Assembly: GCA_947577185.1 (NCBI GenBank)
Contig: CANPUE010000002.1
Coordinates: 62,001-126,000, forward strand
Direction: 5' to 3'
Origin: an uncultured Lachnospiraceae bacterium
Lineage (GTDB): Bacteria > Bacillota > Clostridia > Lachnospirales > Lachnospiraceae
DNA length: 64,000 bases
Within the stretch, counting starts at the first letter, position 1; each line of letters starts with the position of its first letter. This document shows, in pieces, positions 1 through 8,678 of this stretch. The position numbers and the translations under genes were made by a program. The notes under the pieces were generated by a model that saw only the letters and a list, made by a program, of their open reading frames with translations, did not search any database and was not told where the DNA came from.

Positions 1-738
1 GATGAAATCTGCGTCATTTTCCCGTATGATCTTTCTGACCACATAGGTCAAATAGAACAATGCCATGCAGCAGACCGTGATCCACAATGGCATGGAGATT
101 CTGTCGTATACCTGATCGCTCAGGATCACCCGCACCCACACATAGCAGCATGCCAGCGATAAGAAACAAGCCGGATATTCGGAGCCGATATAACGGCTGC
201 AAAGCGTCCGCAGACAGATACTGCAGGTCACTGTCATCGGCAGGAAAAACTGTATCACAATCTCCCATATACTGACCGATGCAGTCATTACTACAACCCC
301 CGCGAAACAACTCACAAACATACCATCCACCGCCGCGAAAATAAGCAGCCGTGCCGCGTAAATCTGTCTGAGAGAATAATATGCCGTTTCCTCCACTTCT
401 ATCATGTTGGCACTGCGGTTCTTCCACAGTTCCGGCATCAGGAAGATCACGAACAGAGTCGCCGCCACACAGAGCATTCTCTGTACCCATCTGCTGTCTC
501 CCGTTTCCCGGATGGTCAGCGCCGCAAAAAGCAGAGACAAAAACTGTAACATCCACCATCTTTTCCGGATAAAACGAATCTGCTGGCACATAAACTCCAG
601 AAAGTCAGTCTCATGCCTGACAGCATTCTCATAAAAGCTTTTCTTTGCCATGACAATTGTGTCTTTTACTTTTGACTCGTCTGGTCTGGAAAAACATTCC
701 TTCCCATATGCAGTCAGCTCCTTTTCTATCTGATTCAA
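1..738 (-). CDS. Multi-pass membrane protein downstream of the sigma factor, possible anti-sigma factor (partial)
   Basis: The frame is open from a TTG at 738 to the window edge: 246 codons without a stop, so the C-terminus lies outside. The TTG overlaps the sigma-factor stop codon (TTTGA) and has AGGAGG seven bases upstream, which decides the start; an internal ATG at 651 has no such site. The first ~60 residues are soluble and charged. About five hydrophobic segments follow, including LSLLFAALTI, AATLFVIFLM and ITVCCMALFYLTYVV. Translational coupling to an ECF sigma gene is the usual arrangement of a cognate membrane anti-sigma factor, but no zinc-finger anti-sigma motif is visible in the soluble part, so the role is inferred from position only. 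A 191-codon frame overlapping it is a shadow. Confidence 0.7.
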   Translation of the reverse strand, partial: MNQIEKELTAYGKECFSRPDESKVKDTIVMAKKSFYENAVRHETDFLEFMCQQIRFIRKRWWMLQFLSLLFAALTIRETGDSRWVQRMLCVAATLFVIFLMPELWKNRSANMIEVEETAYYSLRQIYAARLLIFAAVDGMFVSCFAGVVVMTASVSIWEIVIQFFLPMTVTCSICLRTLCSRYIGSEYPACFLSLACCYVWVRVILSDQVYDRISMPLWITVCCMALFYLTYVVRKIIRENDADFI

Positions 739-1274
739 ACCGATCCCTCCTGTTCCAGCTCCGCCCGCAGCAATTCTTTCGCCCTCTTCATACGGTATTT
801 CACGAGAGGAAGCCCGATCTGTAAAATACCGGCCGTTTCCCGCAGGCTCAATTCATGAAAATAGTGCAGGACGACCGCCTCGCGCAGTTCATCCGGCAGT
901 TTCTTTAACGCACTCTCTAAATAAAGCTTTTGGTCGAACTGTTCCATCTCATCCTTCCCGGCTTCTTCCGTTCTTTTTTGCTCCCCCTCGTCCTCCAGGA
1001 AAAGATATTCCCGCCTCTTCCTTCCCCAGTCGATGCAGAGATTTCTGGCTATGGTGTACAGATAATTCAGACTCCTGCCATTGTGCCTGTAGGAGGCCAG
1101 TGCGGCAAAAAAACGGACAAACGTCTCCTGCGTCAGATCCTGTGCCGTGTCTCTGTCCGGGCAGTGATACTGACAATACTGCAGAATCTTCGCATAATAC
1201 TTCCGCACGAAGAGATCCATCGCCTCTTCATCGCCGTTTTTCATTTTCCACACCAAAAGAAAATCCTGCTGCAT
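735..1274 (-). CDS. ECF-type RNA polymerase sigma factor
   Basis: A 179-residue sigma-70 family protein of ECF size. Region 2 (about residues 10-75) contains the DxAQDLTQETFVRF core-binding helix, and region 4 (about 115-170) carries the LSLRETAGIL helix-turn-helix. There is no region 3 domain. GGAAGGAGG lies just before the ATG. The gene overlaps the start of the downstream membrane protein by four bases, so the two are coupled. It should direct RNA polymerase to a small stress or envelope regulon; the signal cannot be read from sequence. A cre-like palindrome sits in its leader. Confidence 0.92.
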   Translation of the reverse strand: MQQDFLLVWKMKNGDEEAMDLFVRKYYAKILQYCQYHCPDRDTAQDLTQETFVRFFAALASYRHNGRSLNYLYTIARNLCIDWGRKRREYLFLEDEGEQKRTEEAGKDEMEQFDQKLYLESALKKLPDELREAVVLHYFHELSLRETAGILQIGLPLVKYRMKRAKELLRAELEQEGSV

Positions 1275-1296
1275 GGGAACCTCCTTCCGTCATATT

Positions 1297-1310
1297 TGAA
1301 AGCGCTTTCT
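1297..1310. promoter_or_regulatory. cre-like palindrome upstream of the sigma factor gene
   Basis: TGAAAGCGCTTTCT contains the perfect 12-bp palindrome GAAAGCGCTTTC with the central CG step of LacI/CcpA-family operators. It lies about 23 bp upstream of the sigma-factor ATG, between its likely promoter and the ribosome site, where a bound repressor would block transcription. The match to a catabolite-responsive element is by eye. Confidence 0.5.
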
Positions 1311-1481
1311 AATCAGTATAACGAACCTGAGAATGGATTGGATAGGCTGTATTGATTTTTTTGTGAATTTTTTTAATGAACGCAGTTCTATACAATGAAT
1401 GCTCTCATAGGTTTGCATCTTGTACCTGCGTGGAGATTGCAGACAGGTATAACATAGACATTTGCGATGATGAAGATGTAC

Positions 1482-2042
1482 TCATCGATGAATGAAAATA
1501 CAGATTAAAAACGTGATCCCTCTCCCTGTATTGGGGAAGTCGGCGCTGAACGCGGCATCCGCGGCGAACAGCACAAGGAAGGCAAGACTGACCGCCAACC
1601 GTATCTTTTCCGGTATTTTCCCATAGACAGCCGTATATACCGGCAGGAGCACAGACATCAGAAAAACGCCGCCGACACCGAACATCAGACAGCTCAACAG
1701 ACAGATATGACCGTTCAGGTTAAGGAACATACCACTGTAATCCCACCACCTGACGCCCCACATTTTCAGGAGGAAGTATCCGGCAGCGTATTCTAACACG
1801 GCGCAGACACTCAGCGAAACAAAAAACACAGGCAAAGGTCTCTTACGCTGCCTGTACAGTAAGAAATATAAAAATAACGCCCCTGCTCCGTAGACAGGCA
1901 GCCAGGGGCCTGTTAAAATACCACGGTTTACAAACTGTTTCTCACAGACGAGATAAATGCACACTTCCCAGATCCACCCAAAAAAAGAAACCAGAAAGAA
2001 CAGCAGTACGAAATAATCAAAAGAATACATTTTATTTTTCAT
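1482..2042 (-). CDS. CmpB-like putative ABC transporter permease (PF06541 type)
   Basis: A 186-residue hydrophobic protein with about five membrane segments. It has the features of the CmpB/DUF1113 family: the N-terminal SFFGWIWEV motif, then NRGILTGPWLPVYG, then WDYSGMFLNLNGHICL. The family is annotated as a type IV ABC-transporter permease on weak grounds and no ATPase partner is adjacent. It is a single gene between the sigma-factor unit and an ABC exporter operon. The function is not established. Confidence 0.75.
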   Translation of the reverse strand: MKNKMYSFDYFVLLFFLVSFFGWIWEVCIYLVCEKQFVNRGILTGPWLPVYGAGALFLYFLLYRQRKRPLPVFFVSLSVCAVLEYAAGYFLLKMWGVRWWDYSGMFLNLNGHICLLSCLMFGVGGVFLMSVLLPVYTAVYGKIPEKIRLAVSLAFLVLFAADAAFSADFPNTGRGITFLICIFIHR

Positions 2043-2090
2043 ATCTGCTATTCTGTCCGGTTTTTTATGGTTTATACAAATCTTTCGCCG

Positions 2091-4028
2091 CTACGCCAGT
2101 TCACTCAATCCTGTGTACAGATTATAGTATCTGCCGTGCATTGCGAGCAGATCGTCATGATCGCCGCGTTCGATGATCTCCCCGTTTTCTAATACCATAA
2201 TCGCATTCGCGTTTCTTACGGTGGAAAGTCTATGTGCAATAACAAGTGTTGTTCTATGTGCCATCAATCTGTCCATGCCGTGCTCGATATGTTTCTCCGT
2301 CCGCGTATCTACGGAGCTTGTCGCCTCATCGAGAATCAGAATCGGCGCTTTGGAAATGGACGCCCTTGCAATGTTCAGAAGCTGTCTCTGCCCCTGGCTC
2401 AAATTGGCGCCGTCGCCCTCTAACATCGTGTCATAACCATGTTCAAGCCTCATGATAAAGGAATGGGCGCTTGCCATCCTAGCCGCCTCCTCCACTTCCG
2501 CATCCGTGGCATCCAAACGGCCATAACGGATGTTTTCTCTGACTGTCCCGGTAAAAAGATGGGTGTCCTGGAGCACCATCGCGATGTTCTTTCGCAGATC
2601 GTCCCGTCTGATATCCCTGATATCGATACCGTCTATCAGGATGCGTCCCGATCCAATATCATAAAAACGATTAATCAGATTGGTGATAGTCGTCTTTCCC
2701 GCACCCGTGGAGCCGACGAAGGCGATCTTCTGCCCCGGTTTGGCGTACAGTGATACATCTTTTAAGATCGTCTTTTCCGGTACATAACCAAAGGTAACGT
2801 GTTCTACTGTCACCGCACCTTTCATTTCCATTCCATCCATCTTACTATAACGACCGTTATCGCCGCTTACCTGATAGAAGAACTTTCCGTCCCGTTCTAC
2901 GACCGCCACAGCGTCCGCTTCATCCTGCGTCTCCGGTTCTCTGTCCATCACGTCAAACACACGCTCTGCGCCGGCCAGCGCGGAAAAGATGGTATTCACC
3001 TGCATGGAAATCTCGTTGATCGGGCGGCTGAACTGTCTGGAATAATTGACAAAAATGGTAAGTCCGCCGAGATCAAATCCCCTGAGCACGCACAAAATAC
3101 CGCCGATGCAGGCCGTCAGTGAATAACTGACCTGGCTTAAATTCCCCATGACAGGCCCCATGATGCCGCCAAAAAACTGCGCGTTGATCTGTTTACGGCA
3201 AAGGTCTTCATTTAGATATGTAAATTCTTCTTCCGCGATGTCCTCGTGGCAGAATACTTTGACGACCTTCTGACCCGTGACAGTTTCCTCGATATAACCG
3301 TTTAACGTGCCGAGCGCAGCCTGCTGCTGCTTGTAATATTTGCGGCTTCTGTGAGCCACAGCTCTTCCCGCCCGAATCATGAGCGGTGCCATAACAATTG
3401 TTATTATTGTCAGGTAGATATTGGTATAGACCATGAGGATAACAGTTCCTACGATGTTGATCGCCCCGGAGATCAGCTGATTGACCGTATTATTTAACAT
3501 CTCCCCCACAGCATCGACGTCATTGGTAAAGCGGCTCATGACATCGCCGTGATTCGTCGTGTCATAAAATCTGACCGGCAGTTTCTCAATCTTGCAAAAA
3601 AGATCGTCACGCAGTTTTTTCAGCGCATTCTGGGAAACCGCGATCATGATCCTCGACTGCAGATACTGCGCAATGATCCCGACCGCAAAAATGCACCCCA
3701 TCAATACCAGCGACCGCATCAGGGTTTCCCGGCTTCCCTCCGGAGAAACAAGATTGTTGATGACCGGACGCAACAGATAAGAACCCGCCAGACTGGACAC
3801 CGTGTAGGCGATGATGCAAACAACACAGACCGCAAGTTTCCACTTCTCATTTCCGATATAAGAAAAGAGCCTGCCGATCGTCTTTCCAATATTCTGCGGT
3901 TTGGATGTCCCCATCGGACCTCCCCGCCGCGGTCCTGGCCCCGGTCCGGGTCCTCTGCGTCCGGGCGGCATATCCGCCTCATTCCTTCTGTATTTTTTCT
4001 CCAGACGCTCTATTCTTGACTGGTCCAT
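2091..4028 (-). CDS. ABC exporter subunit, canonical half of a heterodimer
   Basis: A 645-residue half-transporter. A charged Gly/Pro-rich cytoplasmic N-terminus (GPGPGP, about residues 25-35) precedes six membrane helices (about 60-350) and a nucleotide-binding domain (about 405-640). Walker A is GSTGAGKTT, the signature is LSQGQRQ, and Walker B is LILDEATSS with the catalytic Glu present. LSQGQ plus an intact Glu matches the TM288/LmrD type of subunit. It starts one base from the end of the upstream subunit and pairs with it. The likely role is multidrug or lipid-like substrate export under the adjacent MarR regulator. Confidence 0.93.
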   Translation of the reverse strand: MDQSRIERLEKKYRRNEADMPPGRRGPGPGPGPRRGGPMGTSKPQNIGKTIGRLFSYIGNEKWKLAVCVVCIIAYTVSSLAGSYLLRPVINNLVSPEGSRETLMRSLVLMGCIFAVGIIAQYLQSRIMIAVSQNALKKLRDDLFCKIEKLPVRFYDTTNHGDVMSRFTNDVDAVGEMLNNTVNQLISGAINIVGTVILMVYTNIYLTIITIVMAPLMIRAGRAVAHRSRKYYKQQQAALGTLNGYIEETVTGQKVVKVFCHEDIAEEEFTYLNEDLCRKQINAQFFGGIMGPVMGNLSQVSYSLTACIGGILCVLRGFDLGGLTIFVNYSRQFSRPINEISMQVNTIFSALAGAERVFDVMDREPETQDEADAVAVVERDGKFFYQVSGDNGRYSKMDGMEMKGAVTVEHVTFGYVPEKTILKDVSLYAKPGQKIAFVGSTGAGKTTITNLINRFYDIGSGRILIDGIDIRDIRRDDLRKNIAMVLQDTHLFTGTVRENIRYGRLDATDAEVEEAARMASAHSFIMRLEHGYDTMLEGDGANLSQGQRQLLNIARASISKAPILILDEATSSVDTRTEKHIEHGMDRLMAHRTTLVIAHRLSTVRNANAIMVLENGEIIERGDHDDLLAMHGRYYNLYTGLSELA

Positions 4029-5767
4029 CAGGCGCTCACCTCCTTCTCTCTGTCCATCTGAGAATCATAAATCTCACGATAAGCCTGATTGGAAGCAAGC
4101 AGCTGTTCGTGCGTACCGCTTCCGCTGATCTTGCCCTCTTCCATCACCAGAATCAGATCCGCATCCATCACGGAACTGATACGCTGTGCAATGATCAGCT
4201 TCGTTGTCCGGCGCAGTGTCGTATGGAAGCACTCTCTGATCTTTGCCTCCGTCGCCGTGTCTACCGCACTCGTGCTGTCATCCAGAATCAGGATCTTAGG
4301 TCTTTTCAACAGGGCTCTTGCAATACAGAGCCTCTGCTTTTGCCCGCCGGATACGTTGACGCCGCCCTGTCCGAGTTCCGTCTCATATCCATCCGGGAAA
4401 CTGTTTACAAAGGCATCCGCCTGCGCGTATGCCGCCGCTTCCCTGATCTTAGCGGTCGATGCATTTTCATCTCCCCATTGCAGATTTTCCAGGATCGTGC
4501 CGGAAAAAAGGACATTTTTCTGTAAGACCATACTCACGCCGTTACGCAGATGACGCAGGGAATATTCTTTCACATTGATGCCATCGACCAATATCTCTCC
4601 CTCGTCCGCATCATACAGACGCGGGATCATCTGTACGAGCGTCGTCTTTCCGGAGCCGGTGGAACCGATGATCCCCACCGTCTGGCCCGGCTCAACCTGA
4701 AACGAAATGTCGTCCAGCACTTTTTCCTGACTGTTTTTATAATAGCGGAAGGAGACATGCCGAAACTCGATCCTTCCCTCCTCCACTGTCTTTTCTTTCT
4801 GTAGCGCCGCGTCGTCCGTGAGGTCGATCTCTGTATCGAGCACTTCTCCGATCCGCTTCGAGGACGCCACGGCTCTGGAACTCTGCAAAAGTACCATCGC
4901 CAGCATCATCAGCGACATTAAGATCTGCGTCACATAAGTCGTAAAGGCCGTCAGGTCTCCGACCGGCATCGTACCGCCGAGAATCTGATTGCCGCCAAAC
5001 CATACGACCGCCATGACCGTCAGATTCATGGCAAGTGTCATGATCGGCATCTGAATGATCACTACTTTAAAGGCATTCAGGCTCGAATCTTTCAGATCCC
5101 CATTCGCCTGCGCAAAACGCTTTTCCTCATAATCTCCGCGGACGAAAGATTTGATGACCCGCACATTGGTCAGGGTCTCCTGAATATTGGAGTTTAATTT
5201 GTCCAGTTTCTTCTGCATCAGCTCAAAACGGGGAAACGCGATTCTGATGATCGTTCCGATTGCCGCCGCCAGAAGCGGCGCCACGATCAGGATGATCACC
5301 GCCAGGGAAGCATTCATCATAAATGCCATGATCACGGCGCCAATCAGCATCCCCGGCGCCCGCAGCATCATCCGCAGTCCCATCATAATCACGTTCTGAA
5401 GCTGCGTAATATCGTTTGTCAGCCGCGTAATCAGCGAGCCCGTGCTGAAACTGTCTATGTTTGCAAAGGAAAATTTCTGTACCTTCTGAAACAGGTCCTT
5501 CCGCAGATCCCTTCCAAAGTGCATGGCAGCCTTAGCCGCAAAATAAGCGCCCCCCATGCCTCCGATCATCATGATGAAGGCTGTGACTACCATCATGACC
5601 CCTTTGTAGATAATATAGGGAACATCATGCCCGGCCGCACCGACATTGATAATATCTGCCATCATAGCCGGAAGCAGAACCTCCCCGACTACCTCCGCAA
5701 TCATCATAAGCGGCCCTAAGATAAAGGCGGACAGATAAGGCCTTACGTATTTCCAGTAACGTTTCAT
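4028..5767 (-). CDS. ABC exporter subunit, degenerate-site half of a heterodimer
   Basis: A 579-residue half-transporter with six membrane helices and a C-terminal nucleotide-binding domain. Walker A is GSTGSGKTT and the signature is VSGGQKQR. Walker B reads LILDDSTSA, so Asp replaces the catalytic Glu. That is the hallmark of the TM287/LmrC subunit of asymmetric exporters, where one ATP site is hydrolytically weak. Its start codon overlaps the MarR stop (ATGA) and its end abuts the second subunit, giving a MarR-ABC-ABC operon. Confidence 0.93.
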   Translation of the reverse strand: MKRYWKYVRPYLSAFILGPLMMIAEVVGEVLLPAMMADIINVGAAGHDVPYIIYKGVMMVVTAFIMMIGGMGGAYFAAKAAMHFGRDLRKDLFQKVQKFSFANIDSFSTGSLITRLTNDITQLQNVIMMGLRMMLRAPGMLIGAVIMAFMMNASLAVIILIVAPLLAAAIGTIIRIAFPRFELMQKKLDKLNSNIQETLTNVRVIKSFVRGDYEEKRFAQANGDLKDSSLNAFKVVIIQMPIMTLAMNLTVMAVVWFGGNQILGGTMPVGDLTAFTTYVTQILMSLMMLAMVLLQSSRAVASSKRIGEVLDTEIDLTDDAALQKEKTVEEGRIEFRHVSFRYYKNSQEKVLDDISFQVEPGQTVGIIGSTGSGKTTLVQMIPRLYDADEGEILVDGINVKEYSLRHLRNGVSMVLQKNVLFSGTILENLQWGDENASTAKIREAAAYAQADAFVNSFPDGYETELGQGGVNVSGGQKQRLCIARALLKRPKILILDDSTSAVDTATEAKIRECFHTTLRRTTKLIIAQRISSVMDADLILVMEEGKISGSGTHEQLLASNQAYREIYDSQMDREKEVSA

Positions 5768-6246
5768 TGCGATAAATCCTCTCCTTTCTCCTCCTGCAAT
5801 ATCTGATTCAGATTATCGTAAGCTCTTTGCATCAGCCGATTGAACTGCTCGATCTCTTCCGGCGCAAAGCCTGCGAACATTCTCCGCTCCACCTCGTCAA
5901 ACATGCGGATGCTGCTGCAGATAATCCGGCCGCCCCGCTCCGTGATCTTCACCTGATTGCTCCGGTGGTCCTCCGCGTTTGTCTCCCGCTCTATATAACC
6001 GCATTTTTCCAGTTTGCCCAAAGAGACCGCGACCGCGGCGGGAGAAATCTCCAGAATCGAAGCCAGCTCGCTCTGTGAGCAGTTCGGATTCTTTCCCAGC
6101 ATCATCAAAAGTCTGTGCTGGCTGCGGTAAACAGCCTCATCCAGTGTCTTTAGTTTTTTTCCGATACAGCGCCGCAGCAGACCATCGGTACGGCGGAAAC
6201 AATCTGCGGCAGCGTGACAGGGAGATGCAGCGCGTTGTTTTTGCAT
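5764..6246 (-). CDS. MarR-family transcriptional regulator
   Basis: A 160-residue winged-helix protein. The recognition region (about residues 55-100) includes CSQSELASILEISPAAVAVSLGKLE, followed by the wing segment with DHRSNQVKITERG, both typical of MarR. AAAGGAG precedes the ATG. It is the first gene of the operon and overlaps the exporter gene by four bases. It most likely represses its own operon from the GTTAA repeats upstream and is released by an exported compound. Confidence 0.92.
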   Translation of the reverse strand: MQKQRAASPCHAAADCFRRTDGLLRRCIGKKLKTLDEAVYRSQHRLLMMLGKNPNCSQSELASILEISPAAVAVSLGKLEKCGYIERETNAEDHRSNQVKITERGGRIICSSIRMFDEVERRMFAGFAPEEIEQFNRLMQRAYDNLNQILQEEKGEDLSQ

Positions 6247-6308
6247 AAAATCAGGGCTCCTTTCAGGGAATGCTCGTCAGATACTCACGATCATAGAATC
6301 AGCATTTC

Positions 6309-6352
6309 GTTAACTACATAATTATTAACATATTAACTATTAACCTGTTAAC
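6309..6352 (-). promoter_or_regulatory. GTTAA repeat cluster, candidate MarR operator
   Basis: On the minus strand this stretch reads as five GTTAA(C/T) units. Four are spaced 7-9 bp apart and the outer two are GTTAAC palindromes. It lies 60-105 bp upstream of the MarR start in an AT-rich promoter region, and repeated half-sites of this kind suit a MarR dimer. Confidence 0.45.
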
Positions 6353-6404
6353 TATTTTAAGCGGGTATTTTTATTTTGTCAACCCTGAAATTCCCGTTCT
6401 GTAT

Positions 6405-6447
6405 CTGAAAAAAAAGAAAACGGCCCAGTTCGTAAGCTGTGCCGTTT
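6405..6447 (-). terminator. Terminator of the PadR-DUF4097-PspC unit
   Basis: ACGGC-C-CAG pairs with CTG-T-GCCGT around an 8-base loop. On the minus strand the stem is followed by TTTTCTTTTTTTT. It lies about 90 bp after the PspC stop codon and would stop minus-strand transcripts from that operon. Confidence 0.75.
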
Positions 6448-6468
6448 CCTGAAATTACAAAATTGCAT

Positions 6469-6510
6469 TTCTATAGTTTACACTTCTATAGTTACATTTC
6501 TATAGTTACA
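6469..6510. repeat. Three tandem copies of a 13-14 bp AT-rich unit
   Basis: TCTATAGTT(T)ACA occurs at about 6470-6482, 6485-6496 and 6499-6510, with a decayed fourth unit up to the PspC stop codon, whose last bases (CTACAGTTC) resemble the unit. It lies between the stop codon and the terminator. No function is evident. Confidence 0.6.
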
Positions 6511-6536
6511 TTTTTATATCTTCCATTTGTACCTTT

Positions 6537-6734
6537 CTACAGTTCTTCCGGTATCACGATGGAAGCGATCAGATAAATGAGCGCCCCCGTTCCGCATCCT
6601 GCAAAGGAACATACCAGCCAGATCAGCCTGACGATCGTGGGATCAATGTTCAGGTATTCTCCCAGGCCTCCGCAGACTCCGCAGATCATCCGGTTCGTTC
6701 TTGAACGTGTCAGTTTTCTGTAATCGTTATTCAT
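6537..6734 (-). CDS. PspC-domain membrane protein
   Basis: A 65-residue protein starting MNNDYRKLTRS. The PspC signature is clear: NRMICGVCGGLGEYLNIDP, then one membrane helix ending in IYLIASIVIPEE. AGAGGAGGG before the ATG at 6734 fixes the start; a longer frame upstream only overlaps the neighbouring gene. PspC-domain proteins are linked to envelope stress. It is the fourth gene of a PadR-DUF1700-DUF4097-PspC cluster. Confidence 0.88.
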   Translation of the reverse strand: MNNDYRKLTRSRTNRMICGVCGGLGEYLNIDPTIVRLIWLVCSFAGCGTGALIYLIASIVIPEEL

Positions 6735-6759
6735 GCTGTTCCCTCCTCTATTCCTTTTA

Positions 6760-7863
6760 TTACCATTGTGTGAAGCTAATATCCACGCTTCCGACCGAGC
6801 AGGCGATTTCCATCCACTGTCCGGCACGGTTGTTGATACTCCTTTCTGTGGCAGGGCCGCTATACTTACTGTCTCCGATGCGGATGCTTCCCATATCACA
6901 TTCCAGTTCATAATTATAGTCCATCTCTGTACCCCGCAGCGTCAGATCGATACTCCCCACCTCACACTCTGCATTCACTTTCGAGGCACTCCCGGTTATC
7001 TCGATGCCTCCGGCTCCGGTCTCTAAATCTAACTCCGCCACTTCAAGGTCATCGACACGTACACCTCCCGCATCGCTTTCTACGGAGCACTTTGCTGCCG
7101 TTATTTGGCCGATCTCGGCCGTACCGGCGCCAACGTTGATTTCAATGTCATCCGCAGACAGTTCCGTCAGAGTCATCTTCCCGGCTTCGGCGGTAATATC
7201 GATCTGCTCCGCCGCCAGCGCAATGTCACACGCCATGCTTCCGGCACCTACCGCAATGTCAATTTCCTTTAAATACCCCATGCCATCCGGCAGATACAGA
7301 TAGATCGTTCCGTTTTTGGCTGCGTCAAATACATCATTCCACGCGTGTACGCTTTTTTCAAACTGCAGTTTAAATACGCCGTTTTTGAGACCATATTCCA
7401 GTGTCCTGGCTTCCGAATCGTTTTTTACCCAGACAAATTCATCGTCCGATTCTTCGATCACCAGATTGACGCCGCCAAGGTCAATGTCAAGTTCTGTGAT
7501 ATTGGATGCCCAACAGTCTGTCTGGACAGCGCCTTTATCTTCCACCGGTTCCTTCACGGATTCTTTCACTGATTCCTTCACCGATTCTTTCACCGGTTCA
7601 AACGTCTCTGTCTTCGTATCATCCCAATCCGTATCCTCTGCATCTTCCCAGACCGAACGCCAGATTTCCGGCAGATCGTCCCAGTTTGCCGACCAGATTC
7701 CGTTCCAGCCTATATTAAGCAGTCTCTCTTTGCCCGCATTTCTGATCCCGCATGCCTCCAGCTGAGCAAAACCGCCTGCCACACCGAAGATCCCCCAGAA
7801 AGCAGTTCCAAAAATAAATAACACCAGTGCGGATAATAAACATACCTTCGTAAATTTTCTCAT
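6760..7863 (-). CDS. DUF4097-family envelope protein
   Basis: A 367-residue protein. One N-terminal membrane or signal helix (about residues 8-32) precedes an acidic Trp-rich segment, a short tandem repeat (KESV three times, then KEPV, near residue 95) and a DUF4097 beta-helix-like region of repeating VGAGSM / EAGKM / VGAGT / DAGGV turns. The repeat is encoded by four near-identical 12-bp units and could change length by slippage. Its start overlaps the DUF1700 stop. DUF4097 proteins usually accompany PadR and DUF1700 genes; the molecular role is unknown. Confidence 0.85.
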   Translation of the reverse strand: MRKFTKVCLLSALVLFIFGTAFWGIFGVAGGFAQLEACGIRNAGKERLLNIGWNGIWSANWDDLPEIWRSVWEDAEDTDWDDTKTETFEPVKESVKESVKESVKEPVEDKGAVQTDCWASNITELDIDLGGVNLVIEESDDEFVWVKNDSEARTLEYGLKNGVFKLQFEKSVHAWNDVFDAAKNGTIYLYLPDGMGYLKEIDIAVGAGSMACDIALAAEQIDITAEAGKMTLTELSADDIEINVGAGTAEIGQITAAKCSVESDAGGVRVDDLEVAELDLETGAGGIEITGSASKVNAECEVGSIDLTLRGTEMDYNYELECDMGSIRIGDSKYSGPATERSINNRAGQWMEIACSVGSVDISFTQW

Positions 7864-8678
7864 GCCCTAACGCCTCCTCTATGCAAAATACTGTGAACTG
7901 TTTTAGCGATTCCTCTGACGATTGCCGGGATCAGCGTACCGCAGATCAACACAACAAGCCAAAGGAAAGCCAACCCGAGTGCAATACAGATCATACCGCC
8001 GCCCATCATGCACAATCCTCCAAGCGGCAGGCCAAACATCAGGCCGATCCCGTATACAAAAACACCGATTCCCACGACAATTAACACAACAGCTGCTATT
8101 CCAAGTCCAAATACACAGCCGATCAGTCCGCCGAAGACACCGAGCACGGCCCCCAAAAGTCCGCCGCCCACGCCAAGCAGGACCGGAGCCGCAAAAATGC
8201 ACAACAGAATGATCAGTGCGATCGCGCCTCCCGACAGTTTCCGTTTATCCTGCCTTTCTGCTGCATTTCCCTGTCCTGCGCCATTCGTATAGGTGTTTTG
8301 ATAACTTCCGTTATTATTTGAACCGCGATATGGATTACCGTCGCTGTTCCACTGACCGTATCCGTAAGCATTGCTTCTGTACGGATTTTCTCCCGCGCCG
8401 GTCTGACCGGGATTCAACACCTCATTATTTTTTCTGGTCTCATACCCGGAAAATCCCTTCTCCGTAAACTCTCCCATATTCCCGCCATCGGATAATCCGG
8501 CTCTGATCGTTCTCGCCAGCTGCTCCGGCGAACCAAGCGAGGCGATCACGCTCTGCTCGTTCTCTGCTCCTGCATCGTCGAAATAGTCATTATAATACTG
8601 GATTGCTTCCTCCCGTTCTGCCGGAGAGACATCTGTCAGCAATGCCGCCAGCTTTCTCATAAAATCTGCTCTGCTCAT
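7860..8678 (-). CDS. DUF1700/HAAS-domain membrane protein
   Basis: A 272-residue protein. The N-terminal ~70 residues form the HAAS helical domain (ADFMRKLAALLTDVSPAER, EEAIQYYNDYFDDAG). A low-complexity Asn/Gly/Tyr-rich linker (about 95-140) and several very hydrophobic Gly-rich helices follow (about 155-265). It overlaps the PadR gene by four bases and the DUF4097 gene by four bases, so three genes are translationally chained. In PadR cassettes the HAAS protein is thought to link regulator and envelope. Confidence 0.88.
   Translation of the reverse strand: MSRADFMRKLAALLTDVSPAEREEAIQYYNDYFDDAGAENEQSVIASLGSPEQLARTIRAGLSDGGNMGEFTEKGFSGYETRKNNEVLNPGQTGAGENPYRSNAYGYGQWNSDGNPYRGSNNNGSYQNTYTNGAGQGNAAERQDKRKLSGGAIALIILLCIFAAPVLLGVGGGLLGAVLGVFGGLIGCVFGLGIAAVVLIVVGIGVFVYGIGLMFGLPLGGLCMMGGGMICIALGLAFLWLVVLICGTLIPAIVRGIAKTVHSILHRGGVRA

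Noticed and set aside
14-589. 191-codon frame on the minus strand
   Set aside because: Its composition is Cys/Gly/Asp-rich and unlike a protein. It overlaps the open, hydrophobic, ribosome-site-led frame that starts at TTG 738.
6735-6911. N-terminal extension of the PspC protein
   Set aside because: It overlaps the end of the DUF4097 gene in another frame and the true start at 6734 has a strong ribosome site.
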